A stretch of DNA of 64,000 nucleotides, from contig NZ_WOTB01000013.1 of NCBI RefSeq assembly GCF_011516835.1, positions 1 to 64,000 on the forward strand. Direction: 5' to 3'. This document shows positions 1 through 9,269 of this stretch, piece by piece. The translations under genes were made by a program, and so were the position numbers. The notes under the pieces are model-generated. The model had not been told where the DNA came from. It ran no database searches and worked only from the letters and a program-made list of their open reading frames with translations. Source of the stretch: Acetobacter musti. Lineage in GTDB: Bacteria; Pseudomonadota; Alphaproteobacteria; Acetobacterales; Acetobacteraceae. Within the stretch, counting starts at the first letter, position 1; every line of letters begins with the position of its first letter.

Positions 1-1
1 A

Positions 2-256
2 TACAGCCGCCTTGCTGAGCAGGAGGACGTGCCTTATTATCCGATCCGGCAGGTTAACGAAAAACGTATGCTTGACAGCTACATAGAACTCGCCCGGCAG
101 CAAAAAGGGGTTTCTTTTCTCGGACGCCTCGGAACGTACCGTTATCTTGATATGGATGTGACTATAAGCGAAGCATTGATGGCCTGCGACAAAATCGACA
201 GCGCTCTGCAGATTTCGCCATCAGAACTGCCGGCTTTCTTTATCGATCCGGGATGA
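2..256 (+). CDS. glf: UDP-galactopyranose mutase-like protein, C-terminal fragment
   Basis: The reading frame is open from the window edge (codons from base 2) and ends with TGA at 254-256, so only about the last 84 residues are present. The segment PYYPIRQVNEK followed by GRLGTYRYLDMDVTI is the C-terminal block of flavin-dependent UDP-galactopyranose mutases. These interconvert UDP-galactopyranose and UDP-galactofuranose for surface glycans. A GTG at 29 lies inside the frame and is not a start. A glycosyltransferase follows 133 bases downstream on the same strand, which fits a polysaccharide locus. The DNA is clearly more A+T rich than most of the window. The assignment rests on the C-terminal motif only. 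Confidence 0.75.
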   Translation, partial: YSRLAEQEDVPYYPIRQVNEKRMLDSYIELARQQKGVSFLGRLGTYRYLDMDVTISEALMACDKIDSALQISPSELPAFFIDPG

Positions 257-389
257 CGGAACTGCCGTCAGCCCAGGCTGGCAGGGCAGGGACAGCGCTC
301 CTGCTGATCCGGATTTCCGATAATTTTTACAAAGTTAAAGTCTGGAACTGCACTGTTTCGCTAATAAGATTCAGTACAAAACGAGGTAG

Positions 390-1478
390 ATGATGATCAG
401 GGTGTTTGTCCAGCTGAGTTACGGATATGGCGCTGGGAACTGGAACGGGAAATTCCGTCAGGGAAAGATTCTCGGAACCAATGAACCTTATGCCTATGGA
501 TATTATCGGGCTGCCTCCGATGATATCAAAGTGACATATTCAGAGGATATCGAAAAAGAGACCCTGCTGCAGAAATCGGTTCGTTACGTCGCAAGGCTGA
601 TACTCGGGTTTGATTTTGTGCAGGTATGGAGAAACCGGAAGCAGATCGAATCCGGAGCGGACGTGGTGTGGACTTATAACGAGGCCCAGACACTCGGGGT
701 CATGCTGCTAAAGAAACTGCTGCGTCTGAAACGGCCCAAAGTCATCGGGCAAAGCGTATGGCTGATTGACAAGTGGCCCCGTAACAGAATCAGGCAAAAA
801 CTTTATCGGTGGCTGTTAAAGGATGTTGATGTCCTGACATTCAACAGTAAGATTAATTCGGATATCGCAAGAAAGATGTTTCCGCATAATCGGATCGAGT
901 TCACAAAATTCGGGATCCGGTGTGATGAAATGGTCCCATATTCCCCAAAAGATACTGGCAATGTCATTGCCGTAGGGAATGACCGTTCCCGGGACTGGAC
1001 TACACTCGCTGCCTGCGCTTCCCGCATGACAGATACAAATTTTTTCCTGGCTACACAAAATGCCGCTGCAATCGCTATTGCAGACAAACATCCGAATATG
1101 ACAATTGCCGGACTGAAGACTAATGCCGATATGGCTTCCTTTTATGAAAAAGCCATCCTGGTTATCGTTCCACTAAAACGTAATAATTATGTAAGTGGCC
1201 TGACGGTCGTAGAAGAATCCGGAGTCATGGGGGTCCCCTGTATTGTGACAGATACCGGAGGTCTCAGAGATTACTTCACAGATGACATGGTGTATTTCGT
1301 TCCGCCTGATGATGCTGATGCACTGATCCAGGCTATACAAACTCTTTTGAGTGATAAAGAAAAGCGCGCCCGGATGGTGAAAAACATACAGGATTATATG
1401 AAAACGTCCCTGAACAGCCAGACTTACGTTGATGAGTATGTCAGGATTACCCGTCAGTTGGACCTGAACCCGGTCTGA
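390..1478 (+). CDS. GT-B fold glycosyltransferase (group 1, GT4-like)
   Basis: A 362-residue protein without signal peptide or membrane spans. The C-terminal half carries the nucleotide-sugar binding block of group 1 glycosyltransferases: PLKRNNYVSGLTVVEESGVMG, then VPCIVTDTGGLRDYF. The N-terminal half matches the acceptor domain only loosely. It probably adds one sugar to a lipid-linked glycan at the cytoplasmic face; donor and acceptor cannot be read from sequence. Two ATGs (390, 393) follow an AACGAGG ribosome binding site. The gene is low in G+C, like the glf fragment before it and unlike truA after it, which suggests a horizontally acquired surface-polysaccharide locus whose last gene this is. 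Confidence 0.8.
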   Translation: MMIRVFVQLSYGYGAGNWNGKFRQGKILGTNEPYAYGYYRAASDDIKVTYSEDIEKETLLQKSVRYVARLILGFDFVQVWRNRKQIESGADVVWTYNEAQTLGVMLLKKLLRLKRPKVIGQSVWLIDKWPRNRIRQKLYRWLLKDVDVLTFNSKINSDIARKMFPHNRIEFTKFGIRCDEMVPYSPKDTGNVIAVGNDRSRDWTTLAACASRMTDTNFFLATQNAAAIAIADKHPNMTIAGLKTNADMASFYEKAILVIVPLKRNNYVSGLTVVEESGVMGVPCIVTDTGGLRDYFTDDMVYFVPPDDADALIQAIQTLLSDKEKRARMVKNIQDYMKTSLNSQTYVDEYVRITRQLDLNPV

Positions 1479-1507
1479 TCAGATCGTTCCCGGACTCTCC
1501 TGCCGGT

Positions 1508-1538
1508 CACCCCCGATTCGTCCCGACAATCAGGGGTG
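1508..1538. terminator. Inverted repeat between convergent glycosyltransferase and truA
   Basis: CACCCCCGATT (1508-1518) and AATCAGGGGTG (1528-1538) pair over 11 positions with one mismatch and a 9-base loop. It sits in the 69-base gap where two genes converge. No clear T-run follows on either strand, so a terminator role is inferred from position. Confidence 0.45.
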
Positions 1539-1547
1539 GAGACACCA

Positions 1548-2366
1548 CTAAAAGCCCCCCGATCCGGACAAATCAGGCCCGAACGGATCGGGCTCATAAT
1601 CCACCCCCGCCAGACACAGCCCCTCCGCCGGCGCCGTCGGCCCGCCCGCCCGCCGGTCCCGCGCCTCCAGAGCCTCGCGCACCTGATCCGGCACCCACCG
1701 TCCACACCCCACAAGCTGCAGCGTGCCCGTCAGATTCCGCACCTGATGATGCAGGAAAGACCGCGCCTCCACATACAGAGAAATCACCTCACCTTCCCGC
1801 ACGACATCCAGCCGCTCCAGCGTCCGCATCGGACTCTTCGCCTGACAGCAGCTCGCCCGGAACGTCGTGAAATCATGATGGCCGAGAAGATGGCGGGACG
1901 CCTCCCGCATGGCATCGACATCCAGCGGAAACTTCACATGCCAGACCCGGTTCGCCTCCAGCCCCGGCCGCGCCCTCCGGTTGAGAATGCGGTAATGATA
2001 CCGTCGGCGAATGGCCGAAAACCGCGCGTTCCAGGTGAGCGGAACCAGCACCGCCCGCAGCAGCACAACCGGATGCGGCTTCAGATGATATGAAATTCCG
2101 TCCCGCACCGTCCGCTCCGTCAGCGGCAGATCAGCCGGGAAATCGAGATGCGCCACCTGTCCCGTCGCATGCACCCGCGCATCCGTCCGCCCCGCCGTCG
2201 TCGACGGAACAACCCGTCCCCCGGCCAGCTTCGCCGCCGCCTGCTCAAGCAGTTCCTGAACGGAAAGCCCGTTATTCTGACGCTGCCAGCCGACATAAGC
2301 CGCGCCATCATACTCAATCCGTACCGCCCAGCGCTGAATCCCGCCCGAAGCGGCCTCGTCAGTCAT
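1548..2366 (-). CDS. truA: tRNA pseudouridine synthase A
   Basis: 272 residues. Converts U38-40 of the tRNA anticodon arm to pseudouridine. The family signature is clear: RIEYDGAAYVGWQRQ near the N terminus and AGRTDARVHA, whose Asp62 is the catalytic aspartate. The usual Gly after the Asp-Ala is Arg here. The ATG at 2366 is preferred over one five codons upstream because GAAGAGG lies 7 bases before it. This is the last gene of the def-fmt-truA cluster, 157 bases downstream of fmt with a palindromic repeat in the gap. Confidence 0.95.
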   Translation of the reverse strand: MTDEAASGGIQRWAVRIEYDGAAYVGWQRQNNGLSVQELLEQAAAKLAGGRVVPSTTAGRTDARVHATGQVAHLDFPADLPLTERTVRDGISYHLKPHPVVLLRAVLVPLTWNARFSAIRRRYHYRILNRRARPGLEANRVWHVKFPLDVDAMREASRHLLGHHDFTTFRASCCQAKSPMRTLERLDVVREGEVISLYVEARSFLHHQVRNLTGTLQLVGCGRWVPDQVREALEARDRRAGGPTAPAEGLCLAGVDYEPDPFGPDLSGSGGF

Positions 2367-2394
2367 GTAACGCCTCTTCAAACAGTGATTTTAC

Positions 2395-2508
2395 GGGGCT
2401 CTCCCCCGTCCCCCGGCAAAGGTCACAGACCTTTGCAAACCATTTTGTTTAACAAACCGGGATCAAAGGGGCCGCGCCCCTTTGCGGGTTTCAGGGCAGC
2501 GCCCTGAG
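2395..2508. repeat. Dispersed palindromic intergenic element, copy 1
   Basis: Lies between fmt and truA. It contains nested inverted repeats: GCAAAGGTC/GACCTTTGC, then AACAAACCGGGATC, then CAAAGGGGC/GCCCCTTTG, ending in CAGGGC/GCCCTG. Copies at 3487-3606 and 14881-14970 share the same order of parts. It could fold into several hairpins and act as an intercistronic processing or attenuation site; that role is inferred. Confidence 0.8.
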
Positions 2509-2523
2509 CAAACGTTCAGAACC

Positions 2524-3444
2524 TCAGTCCCCGCCCAGCACCGTTCCGATCGCCACCGGCTGCCCCCGCAGATACGCCGCCGCTTCAACCATTCCGCGCC
2601 CCGGCCGCTGCAGCCGCTCAATCCGCAACCCCGTTCCGCCGCCACACGCAACCGTCAGCGCCCCGTCCACGACCTCGCCCGGCAGCCCCCCATCCACCGC
2701 GCCCACCGGCTGAACCGCACCGATCTTCAGCACCACATCGCCCAGCGTCGTAAACGCCCCCGGCCACGGCGTCAGCGCCCGCACCTGACGATCGATCACC
2801 TCCGCCGGCTGCCGCCAGTCGATCCGGCCATCATCCTTCGTCAGACGCGCCGCATAGGTCACGCCCTCCTCAGGCTGCGGCACCGTCTCCGGACGCTCCG
2901 CCAGTACATCGACAATCATCTTCGCCCCGAGCGCCGCCAGTTCGTCATGCAGGGAGCTCGCCGTCGTCTCCGTCGTGACGGGAACCGGCACCGAGGCCAG
3001 CATGTCCCCCGTATCCAGCCCGACATCCATCTGCATGATCGTCACGCCGCTCTCCGCATCCCCCGCCAGAATGGCGCTCTGGATCGGCGACGCCCCCCGC
3101 CAGCGCGGCAGCAGACTGGCATGAATGTTCAGACACCCCAGCTTCGGCGCATCCAGCATCTCAGCCGGCAGAATCAGCCCGTACGCCGCCACGACAGCCA
3201 CATCCAGTTCCAGCGCCGCAAAAGCCGCCAGCTCGTCCTGATTCTTCTTCACCCGGACCGGACACCGCACCGGAATGCCCAGACTCTCCGCCGCATGCTG
3301 AACAGGGGAGGGACGCAGCGCCTGACCCCGGCCCGCCGGACGCGGCGGCTGCGTATAAACCACGACAATCTCATGCCCCGCATCATGCAGCGCATACAAA
3401 GCCGGCACGGCAAAATCAGGCGTGCCCATAAACGCAAGCCGCAT
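2524..3444 (-). CDS. fmt: Methionyl-tRNA formyltransferase
   Basis: 306 residues. Transfers a formyl group from 10-formyl-tetrahydrofolate to initiator Met-tRNA. The N terminus [15 protein letters not shown] is canonical. The catalytic residues are visible as Asn106 and His108 in [16 protein letters not shown], and Asp144 in [10 protein letters not shown]-terminal OB-fold-like region follows. The ATG at 3444 is chosen because the family starts exactly there and GGGAGAG lies upstream; an in-frame ATG 13 codons earlier adds no conserved sequence. It sits between def and truA on the same strand. Confidence 0.96.
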   Translation of the reverse strand: MRLAFMGTPDFAVPALYALHDAGHEIVVVYTQPPRPAGRGQALRPSPVQHAAESLGIPVRCPVRVKKNQDELAAFAALELDVAVVAAYGLILPAEMLDAPKLGCLNIHASLLPRWRGASPIQSAILAGDAESGVTIMQMDVGLDTGDMLASVPVPVTTETTASSLHDELAALGAKMIVDVLAERPETVPQPEEGVTYAARLTKDDGRIDWRQPAEVIDRQVRALTPWPGAFTTLGDVVLKIGAVQPVGAVDGGLPGEVVDGALTVACGGGTGLRIERLQRPGRGMVEAAAYLRGQPVAIGTVLGGD

Positions 3445-3486
3445 CGGCCTTACTCTCCCGGAAAACGCCGCCCGAAACGGCAAAAC

Positions 3487-3606
3487 TCCGGGCTCTGCCC
3501 GGACCCGGCAAAGGTCGCAGACCTTTGCAAACCATTTAATTCAAACAAACCGGGGTGCAGGGGCCTGCGGTCCCTGCCAGGTCCCGGGGCAGAGCCCCGG
3601 AAAGCC
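3487..3606. repeat. Dispersed palindromic intergenic element, copy 2
   Basis: Lies between def and fmt. It repeats the plan of copy 1: a CCGGGCTCTGCCCGG palindrome, then GCAAAGGTC/GACCTTTGC, TTTAATTCAAACAAACCGGG, CAGGGGCCTGCGGTCCCTG, and a closing CCGGGGCAGAGCCCCGG. Compensating changes keep the stems paired although their sequence differs from copy 1. Confidence 0.8.
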
Positions 3607-3623
3607 CCCGCCACAACACCCCC

Positions 3624-4172
3624 TCAGCGCTTCGCCTTCTGCTCCTTGGCCAGCCGCCGCATGATCATGTTCCGCTTCAGCGCCGACAGATGATCGACGA
3701 ACAGAATCCCGTCCAGATGATCGATCTCATGCTGAATGCACGTCGCCAGCAGCCCGTCCACATCCCGCTCGCACGTCTCGCCACTCAGCATCGTGTAGCG
3801 AACCCGCACCGCCTCCGGACGCACCACCTCGGCATACTGGTTCGGCAGCGACAGACACCCCTCCTCACGCGGCGCCATCGCCTCGCTCTCCGTCAGGATC
3901 TCCGGATTGATCATCACAATCGGATCGCGCTGCTCGTCCTCACCCAGATCGACCAGCGCATAACGCAGCCCGATCCCGACCTGAGGCGCCGCCAGCCCGA
4001 TCCCCGGCGCCGCATACATCGCCGAAAACATGCTCGCCAGCCCCTCACGGATCGAAGGCATGTCCTCCGGCCGCACAGGACGCGCCGTCTGACGCAGGAT
4101 CGCCTGAGGCGCAATCAATATCGGCATGGGCGCAACCGTCGCCGACGCCGCGGAATACTCTGTTTCATTCAT
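3624..4172 (-). CDS. def: Peptide deformylase
   Basis: 182 residues. Removes the N-formyl group from nascent proteins. All three metal-site motifs are present: GIGLAAPQ (57-64), EGCLSLP (104-110, metal ligand Cys106) and HEIDH (148-152, two His ligands and catalytic Glu). The ATG at 4172 gives a normal-length protein; an upstream ATG would add 37 non-conserved residues. It is the first gene of the def-fmt-truA cluster, which pairs formylation and deformylation. Confidence 0.96.
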   Translation of the reverse strand: MNETEYSAASATVAPMPILIAPQAILRQTARPVRPEDMPSIREGLASMFSAMYAAPGIGLAAPQVGIGLRYALVDLGEDEQRDPIVMINPEILTESEAMAPREEGCLSLPNQYAEVVRPEAVRVRYTMLSGETCERDVDGLLATCIQHEIDHLDGILFVDHLSALKRNMIMRRLAKEQKAKR

Positions 4173-4398
4173 GGTGATACGCATGTAGCGATATGAAGCA
4201 CCGTTTTCCAGTGCTCTGCCACAGGGAAGTCTGTACAGACGGAAAGCGCTAAAGATCAGCACACGCCCCGCGCGCCACGTCACATAACCACTATTGTCCC
4301 GGGAACCGCCTCAGACAGGCCATTCCTGCTTATACAAAACGCCCCTGCAAAACGCCTATGAAAAACACCCCGTCACACAGCCTGCCTGCATCCGTCGT

Positions 4399-5697
4399 TC
4401 AGCCGGCAGACGCAAGCGCACGAAGCCTTTTCACGGCGTCCTGTCTTTTCAGTGTTTTGCCATACGGCACATCATGCCGGATCTTCTCTTCAAGCCGCGC
4501 GATATAACCCCGGCGCGACCAGGGCGGAAGCAGAAGTTCCCTCACCAGATTCGGGTTTTGCCACGGAACATCAGGACAGGCCGAAGCGATGTCCACATCG
4601 CCGGCACGCAGTATCTGCGGAAACAGAGCGACTGTCCGCCGCCCGTCGATCGTCACCGCGTTTCGTGGCACAGACCGGGCTTCAGTCCGGTCGCCCCGCA
4701 TATGAAACAGAAGCTGACTGCCAACGGTCCGGCCATCGCAGTTCAGATGACCGATCTGGGTCAGTCGCGGATTCATTTCGATGAGGTGATACCTCCCGGA
4801 CTTCGCGGATCGCACGAAATCAAGTCCGAAAAACCCCGACAGCTTCAGCCGTGCACAGGCAACCCGCGCCGCATGTTCCATCTCTGCCGATTGCGTGACC
4901 GCGATAACAGTCGCCGCGCCGGTACGGCCCTGATACGAGACAACATCAACCCCCAGAGTATCGAGTATCTTCCCTTCCGAGCAGGCGGCCATGATATTAG
5001 CCGGCATACCCTCGATATATTCCTGCGCTATGACAGCGGAGTTTTTCCGCACCGCCGCATCCATGAACGTGTAAATATCCCGGTCCGCCAGCAGCACCCG
5101 CAATGCGCTCGCCATGCGGACCGGCCGCGACAGCCGCCGGAAACAGTTTTCAGTCTCCTCCCACGTATCAGTGATCGTAACGCCCGACCCGCCCGAGCTC
5201 CGGTCACGCTTCAGCACCCACGGCCCCGGCACCCGCGCGCACCATTTCCGCAGATCCTCCACGCAATGAATCTCTGCGGCAGCCGGCGTCGCAATCCCCT
5301 CGGCCCGCAGAATGTCGATAAGAGACAGTCGCATTTCAATGTCCGGAAAATATTCCGATTTTCCGAGAGATTTTTCGATCACATGCCGCAGAAACCGTCC
5401 GGTCTCTGTTTCCGTGTCCGCGTGCCGGAAAACGTCATGAAGCGCCCTGACAGTCCGGTCATCCGCCGGAACGATGAGATCGGGCCGGATTTCGAGAATA
5501 TAGGCCGACAAGGCTGAGGCAGCATGAAAGCAGGGATAAGTCCGGAACGAAGCAACGCCCTTCAGGCAGCGAAGCGAATGGCCGATCGGACAGACCGCAT
5601 GAATTTCCGCGCCGTTTTCAATAAATTCATCCACAAGCCGCGTCACGCCAGCCCACCATACGGAAGAGATGACAAGAACTGAAAACCGTCTGTTCAT
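4399..5697 (-). CDS. ATP-grasp domain protein (carboxylate-amine ligase type)
   Basis: 432 residues. The middle and C-terminal parts fit the ATP-grasp fold of enzymes that activate a carboxylate as acyl-phosphate and couple it to an amine or thiol. Visible marks are PWVLKRDRSSGGSGV (ATP-binding lysine and glycine loop), IAQEYIEGMPANIMA, and the metal-binding GFFGLDFV and YHLIEMNPRLTQIGH. The N-terminal region is Rossmann-like. Substrate unknown. Its ATG overlaps the stop of the flavoprotein gene (ATGA), so the two are translationally coupled. A start four codons earlier is possible. The pair has no other pathway gene next to it. Confidence 0.75.
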   Translation of the reverse strand: MNRRFSVLVISSVWWAGVTRLVDEFIENGAEIHAVCPIGHSLRCLKGVASFRTYPCFHAASALSAYILEIRPDLIVPADDRTVRALHDVFRHADTETETGRFLRHVIEKSLGKSEYFPDIEMRLSLIDILRAEGIATPAAAEIHCVEDLRKWCARVPGPWVLKRDRSSGGSGVTITDTWEETENCFRRLSRPVRMASALRVLLADRDIYTFMDAAVRKNSAVIAQEYIEGMPANIMAACSEGKILDTLGVDVVSYQGRTGAATVIAVTQSAEMEHAARVACARLKLSGFFGLDFVRSAKSGRYHLIEMNPRLTQIGHLNCDGRTVGSQLLFHMRGDRTEARSVPRNAVTIDGRRTVALFPQILRAGDVDIASACPDVPWQNPNLVRELLLPPWSRRGYIARLEEKIRHDVPYGKTLKRQDAVKRLRALASAG

Positions 5698-6980
5698 GAC
5701 GCAAAACATTCAGTTCCGGTCGCCGCATCCCCCGGCTTTCCACCGGCATGGCTGCCCGCCGCCCGCACATGCTGTCCCCGCGCGGTCGCGCGCGCCAGCC
5801 GCCGTGTCAGCCGCCTCGCCGCAAACCGTGCGCCCCAGGCGAAACGCAGCAAAGGACCAAAACTGCCCGCCGCCGCCGGTCCGATGAAATACAGTCCGGG
5901 CACACTGCTCTCAAAACCGCCGGAGAGAACCGGCATATGATCTTCAGTGCGGATTGCCGCGAGGAGCGCCTTGTCCAGAAAGGGGATACGCGCCAGATCG
6001 ATCCGCGCGCCTGTCCCGGTAAACAGATGATCGGCCCTTACGGACTGTAATTCTCCCGTAAGCGTGTTTCTGAATTCCAGACGCAGACCGTCCTCCGTAT
6101 CGGTCGCGGATTCCAGTGTCATATTGAGGTGCATGGGCACCTCTTCCCGCACAGTCTGTCCGGTAAACCAGGACGCGGCGGGTCCAAGATGTTTTTTCGT
6201 GATGAGAAGTCGCAACCGGGCAGGAAGCAGATGAAAAACATCCGGGAAATCACATGCCAGACGTGAACGCCAGCCTGTTCCTAGCCCGGAACGCGGCTTT
6301 TTTATACTCCTGACAAGACGTTTCAGCCCGCGAATGTCCTGAGGAGGGTTGTTGATCCAGATTTTGGAGCGACGCGCATACAGAGCCACGTCCGCAGCCG
6401 CCTTATGCAGAAAATACGCTGTATCCACCGCCGAGGAGCCAGCCCCGATGACCGCCACGCGCTGACCGCGAAACTGTCCGAAGGAAACAGTATTAAATGT
6501 ATGGCTGACTTTTTTTCCGGGAAGATGCGCCACCGCCGGCGGCATATAGGCAAAATGCCCGATCCCCACGGCCAGCACCACACGGGCCGCCCGGACAACA
6601 TGACCGTTTTCCAGCGTCAGGGTAAAGCATCCCTCCGAGCCGGAAAGATGCGTAACCTTAAAAGGATAAACTTCCGGCGCACAGGTTTTCTGAAATGCTT
6701 CACCATATTCTCTGAAAACACTGGCCGGAACGGGAACGCCCATCCGTGCGTAGGCATATCCGCGTGTCCTGCAAAACCGTTCCAGAGTGAATCTGCGTTC
6801 CGGTTCAAACAGATTGAGTGCAAACCCCTCCGCCTTGAGCGGAACATCGGCAGGCACATTGTCTTTCCAGAAAGACATCGGAGAGCCAAAAACTCTGAAG
6901 TTCAAACCTTTTCCGCGAAGATGAGCGGCAAGAGAAAGGCCATAAGGACCAGCACCGATAATGGCGATTTCAGTATCCAT
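5694..6980 (-). CDS. FAD-dependent NAD(P)-binding oxidoreductase (flavin monooxygenase-like)
   Basis: 428 residues. An N-terminal FAD-binding loop (IAIIGAGPYGLSLAAHL) and a second nucleotide-binding loop (VAVIGAGSSAVDTAYFL, near residue 170) give the two-dinucleotide layout of N-hydroxylating and FMO-type enzymes. A third block (GLYFIGPAAAGSFGP) closes the FAD site. The fold suggests an NAD(P)H-dependent oxygenase or reductase; the substrate is unknown. Its TGA overlaps the ATG of the ATP-grasp gene, so the two products probably act in one pathway. The upstream 532 bases are A+T rich and probably hold the promoter. Confidence 0.75.
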   Translation of the reverse strand: MDTEIAIIGAGPYGLSLAAHLRGKGLNFRVFGSPMSFWKDNVPADVPLKAEGFALNLFEPERRFTLERFCRTRGYAYARMGVPVPASVFREYGEAFQKTCAPEVYPFKVTHLSGSEGCFTLTLENGHVVRAARVVLAVGIGHFAYMPPAVAHLPGKKVSHTFNTVSFGQFRGQRVAVIGAGSSAVDTAYFLHKAAADVALYARRSKIWINNPPQDIRGLKRLVRSIKKPRSGLGTGWRSRLACDFPDVFHLLPARLRLLITKKHLGPAASWFTGQTVREEVPMHLNMTLESATDTEDGLRLEFRNTLTGELQSVRADHLFTGTGARIDLARIPFLDKALLAAIRTEDHMPVLSGGFESSVPGLYFIGPAAAGSFGPLLRFAWGARFAARRLTRRLARATARGQHVRAAGSHAGGKPGDAATGTECFAS

Positions 6981-7512
6981 TACCTATCAGACCTCGAACA
7001 TACTGATTTGAACTAATATTTATAAATAAACCTGCAACAATTCTCCTGAGAACACGCCGGCAGAACTTCGTAACAAAAACAGGATTAAAGATAAATATCG
7101 TCACAAAGACAGATAAATATTATCTCGTCTCCCGCCATAAGACAAAGTAAAAAAACGTTAAAACAAACACGGCTGTGTGAAGAAATTAACCTGCGATCAG
7201 CCTGACCTTCGCCGGAAGCATTCATCACAACCGCGCAATTCAGAGACCGGATAAAATAAGGCCAGTGATTTCAGCCGATTACGATTTTCCGGTTTGCAAC
7301 AACCTGAAGAAATCACAATGGCCCGGGCTGAAATTGTCCGGACCCGCTACCAGCGCGATGACCGGAACAGAGCCAGATGATCTGCGTAACGCGGAATGAA
7401 CCCTGATCAGCCCCACTGAAATTCAGGAAAAAGCGACCGGAGCACCAGCATCCACCGGACCTGCCCTCAGCAGCAGAGCATCAAAGCCCCCACACCCTCA
7501 GACATCACCCCC
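6981..7512. other. Non-coding gap with A+T-rich stretch
   Basis: No gene with normal coding character is visible here on either strand. Bases 7010-7160 are strongly A+T rich and lie just upstream of the flavoprotein gene, so they probably hold its promoter. No operator, RNA gene or repeat was recognised. Confidence 0.5.
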
Positions 7513-9015
7513 TCAGGCATCAACAGCCTGCGTATCCGCCGGCCTGACCCCCGTATGAGAAAGAAGATCCGGCATGTCCCCGTCCGGAAACAGACGATAG
7601 CCGTTACGCCCGGCCCGTTTGGCCTCGTAAAGCGCGATATCCGCCCGTCGCATGATATCCCCCGCTTCCCGGCGCGTGTCTTTCGGACCGAACAGCGTCA
7701 CGCCAATACTGGTGGTCACGTGATATTCAGTGTCCGCCAGCCGGTAAGGATGCAGCAGCAGATCCCTGATGAACGACGCGCACAGATGATCAATGGCCCG
7801 GGCGGAAAAATGTCCCGGAATTATCACGGCGAATTCGTCGCCGCCAAAGCGCGCGATCGCAGCATTGCGCCCCTTCAGAATCTCAGCCATCCGCTGACTG
7901 AACTCCTTCAGAAATTCGTCGCCGGCGTGATGACCGAAAGTGTCGTTGATCTGCTTGAAATAATCGACGTCGATAAGAAACAGCGCTCCGTATGATCGTC
8001 TTTCCAGGGCCGCCATCAGCCTGCCCTGAAAACAGCTCCGGTTTATCAGAGACGTCAGGGAATCATGCGTCGCAAGATATTCAAGATGGCGCTTCATCAG
8101 CGAAAGACGCCTTGTATAGCGCCGGTTTTCCCCGATGGTACTGTTCACCAGAAGCACAGTCAGAATAAGCGAGAACAGATACGACTGCAGCATCGTCTCG
8201 CGTATTAAATAACTGCCGGGTTCAAGACTGGCCACCGGACCGACCCCATGCGCGGTCAGCGCCGAAGCGCAGAGCGAAACACAGAACATGGCGATACTCA
8301 TCGAAGCGCCATGCGCATGAAACGCCAGAAAGACAAGCGCCGGATACAACAGAAGCAGAAACGGCCACTGGGAAGAAGAGAACGCAAAGATCGTCAGCGT
8401 GACGGACGACGCCGCCAGAATCAGCGGCTCAGCAAGAACGCGGTATTTCTGAACGCCCTTTTCCCAGTTCCGGGCCAGAGCAAGAACCACAGGCGTCGCG
8501 ATCAGAAGGCCAAGGGTGTCGCAAAGGATCCACTGCAGCCACTCCGCGAAGGCTATGACCGGACTGCCCAGCCAGACCCTCTCGAGTTCCGTCCCGATGC
8601 CGGCTTCGATCGCGGATACAGACAGCGCAATCATCGTAAACGCCAGAAATCGCGGCAGCCGGGCAAGATCTGTCGTCCCGCCGCAGAACCGCCGCGTGAA
8701 AAACGCAACCACCGTGGCCTGGAACACATTGAGCGCACTGGCCAGAAACGCTTCGGAAAGCGAAAAGCCACTGAAGGTGTTGATGACCAGATTGAGCACA
8801 AAACACACACCCAGCACGCCCAGAGCCAGCCGCGCGCGCAGCGTTAGCAACGCGACCAGCATGACGGCATTGGCCGGCCAGATCGCGCTGTACCCTTCGG
8901 AATCCGTGCACAGACCTCTCGTCACCGTCGCGGTCACCACGAAAACAAACGTCAGCGTTGCCGCGGTTCTGATACCGCGCGCCGGTTCGGCACGTCTGCG
9001 AGGTTGCCAGCGCAA
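7513..9015 (-). CDS. MASE1-GGDEF diguanylate cyclase
   Basis: 500 residues. Residues about 15-310 are hydrophobic with 8-10 membrane spans and fit a MASE1-type sensor (GYSAIWPANAVMLVALLTLR). A GGDEF domain follows from about 330, with DVDYFKQINDTFGHHAGDEFL and an intact RFGGDEFAVI active site. It should make cyclic di-GMP from two GTP at the inner membrane. The inhibitory RxxD site normally just before GGDEF reads GRNAAIARF, with no Asp, so product feedback through the I-site is probably absent. No EAL domain. In acetic acid bacteria cyclic di-GMP controls cellulose synthesis; that link is background knowledge only. Confidence 0.88.
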   Translation of the reverse strand: MRWQPRRRAEPARGIRTAATLTFVFVVTATVTRGLCTDSEGYSAIWPANAVMLVALLTLRARLALGVLGVCFVLNLVINTFSGFSLSEAFLASALNVFQATVVAFFTRRFCGGTTDLARLPRFLAFTMIALSVSAIEAGIGTELERVWLGSPVIAFAEWLQWILCDTLGLLIATPVVLALARNWEKGVQKYRVLAEPLILAASSVTLTIFAFSSSQWPFLLLLYPALVFLAFHAHGASMSIAMFCVSLCASALTAHGVGPVASLEPGSYLIRETMLQSYLFSLILTVLLVNSTIGENRRYTRRLSLMKRHLEYLATHDSLTSLINRSCFQGRLMAALERRSYGALFLIDVDYFKQINDTFGHHAGDEFLKEFSQRMAEILKGRNAAIARFGGDEFAVIIPGHFSARAIDHLCASFIRDLLLHPYRLADTEYHVTTSIGVTLFGPKDTRREAGDIMRRADIALYEAKRAGRNGYRLFPDGDMPDLLSHTGVRPADTQAVDA

Positions 9016-9269
9016 GTGATGTCCTCATTGGCCAAAGGATGCAGAGCACAGGGAATGAAGCCCAGACTGAACGCCCTGCCACTTAATATTGCGTGAACGT
9101 ATTCAACCGAACCTCAGCCATTTCGACCCGGCAGCCGCTCCGGAGCAGACAAACGGCTGCCCGACCAGCGTGAAAACAGACCACAACCGGCGCCTCACAA
9201 CGGCCGCCCCACGGAACGACCGCCCCACGTGATCTTGTTTTGTTCCCGTTTCGCGAGCAGGATCGCCCT

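Noticed and set aside
2482..3693. A long plus-strand open frame across fmt (403 codons).
   Set aside because: It is antisense to fmt and to the repeat elements, is very rich in Arg, Pro and His, and reflects G+C-rich codon bias on the real strand.
9100..9269. Possible LexA box upstream of dinB.
   Set aside because: GTTC is present once (9242) but no second half at the correct seven-base spacing was found.
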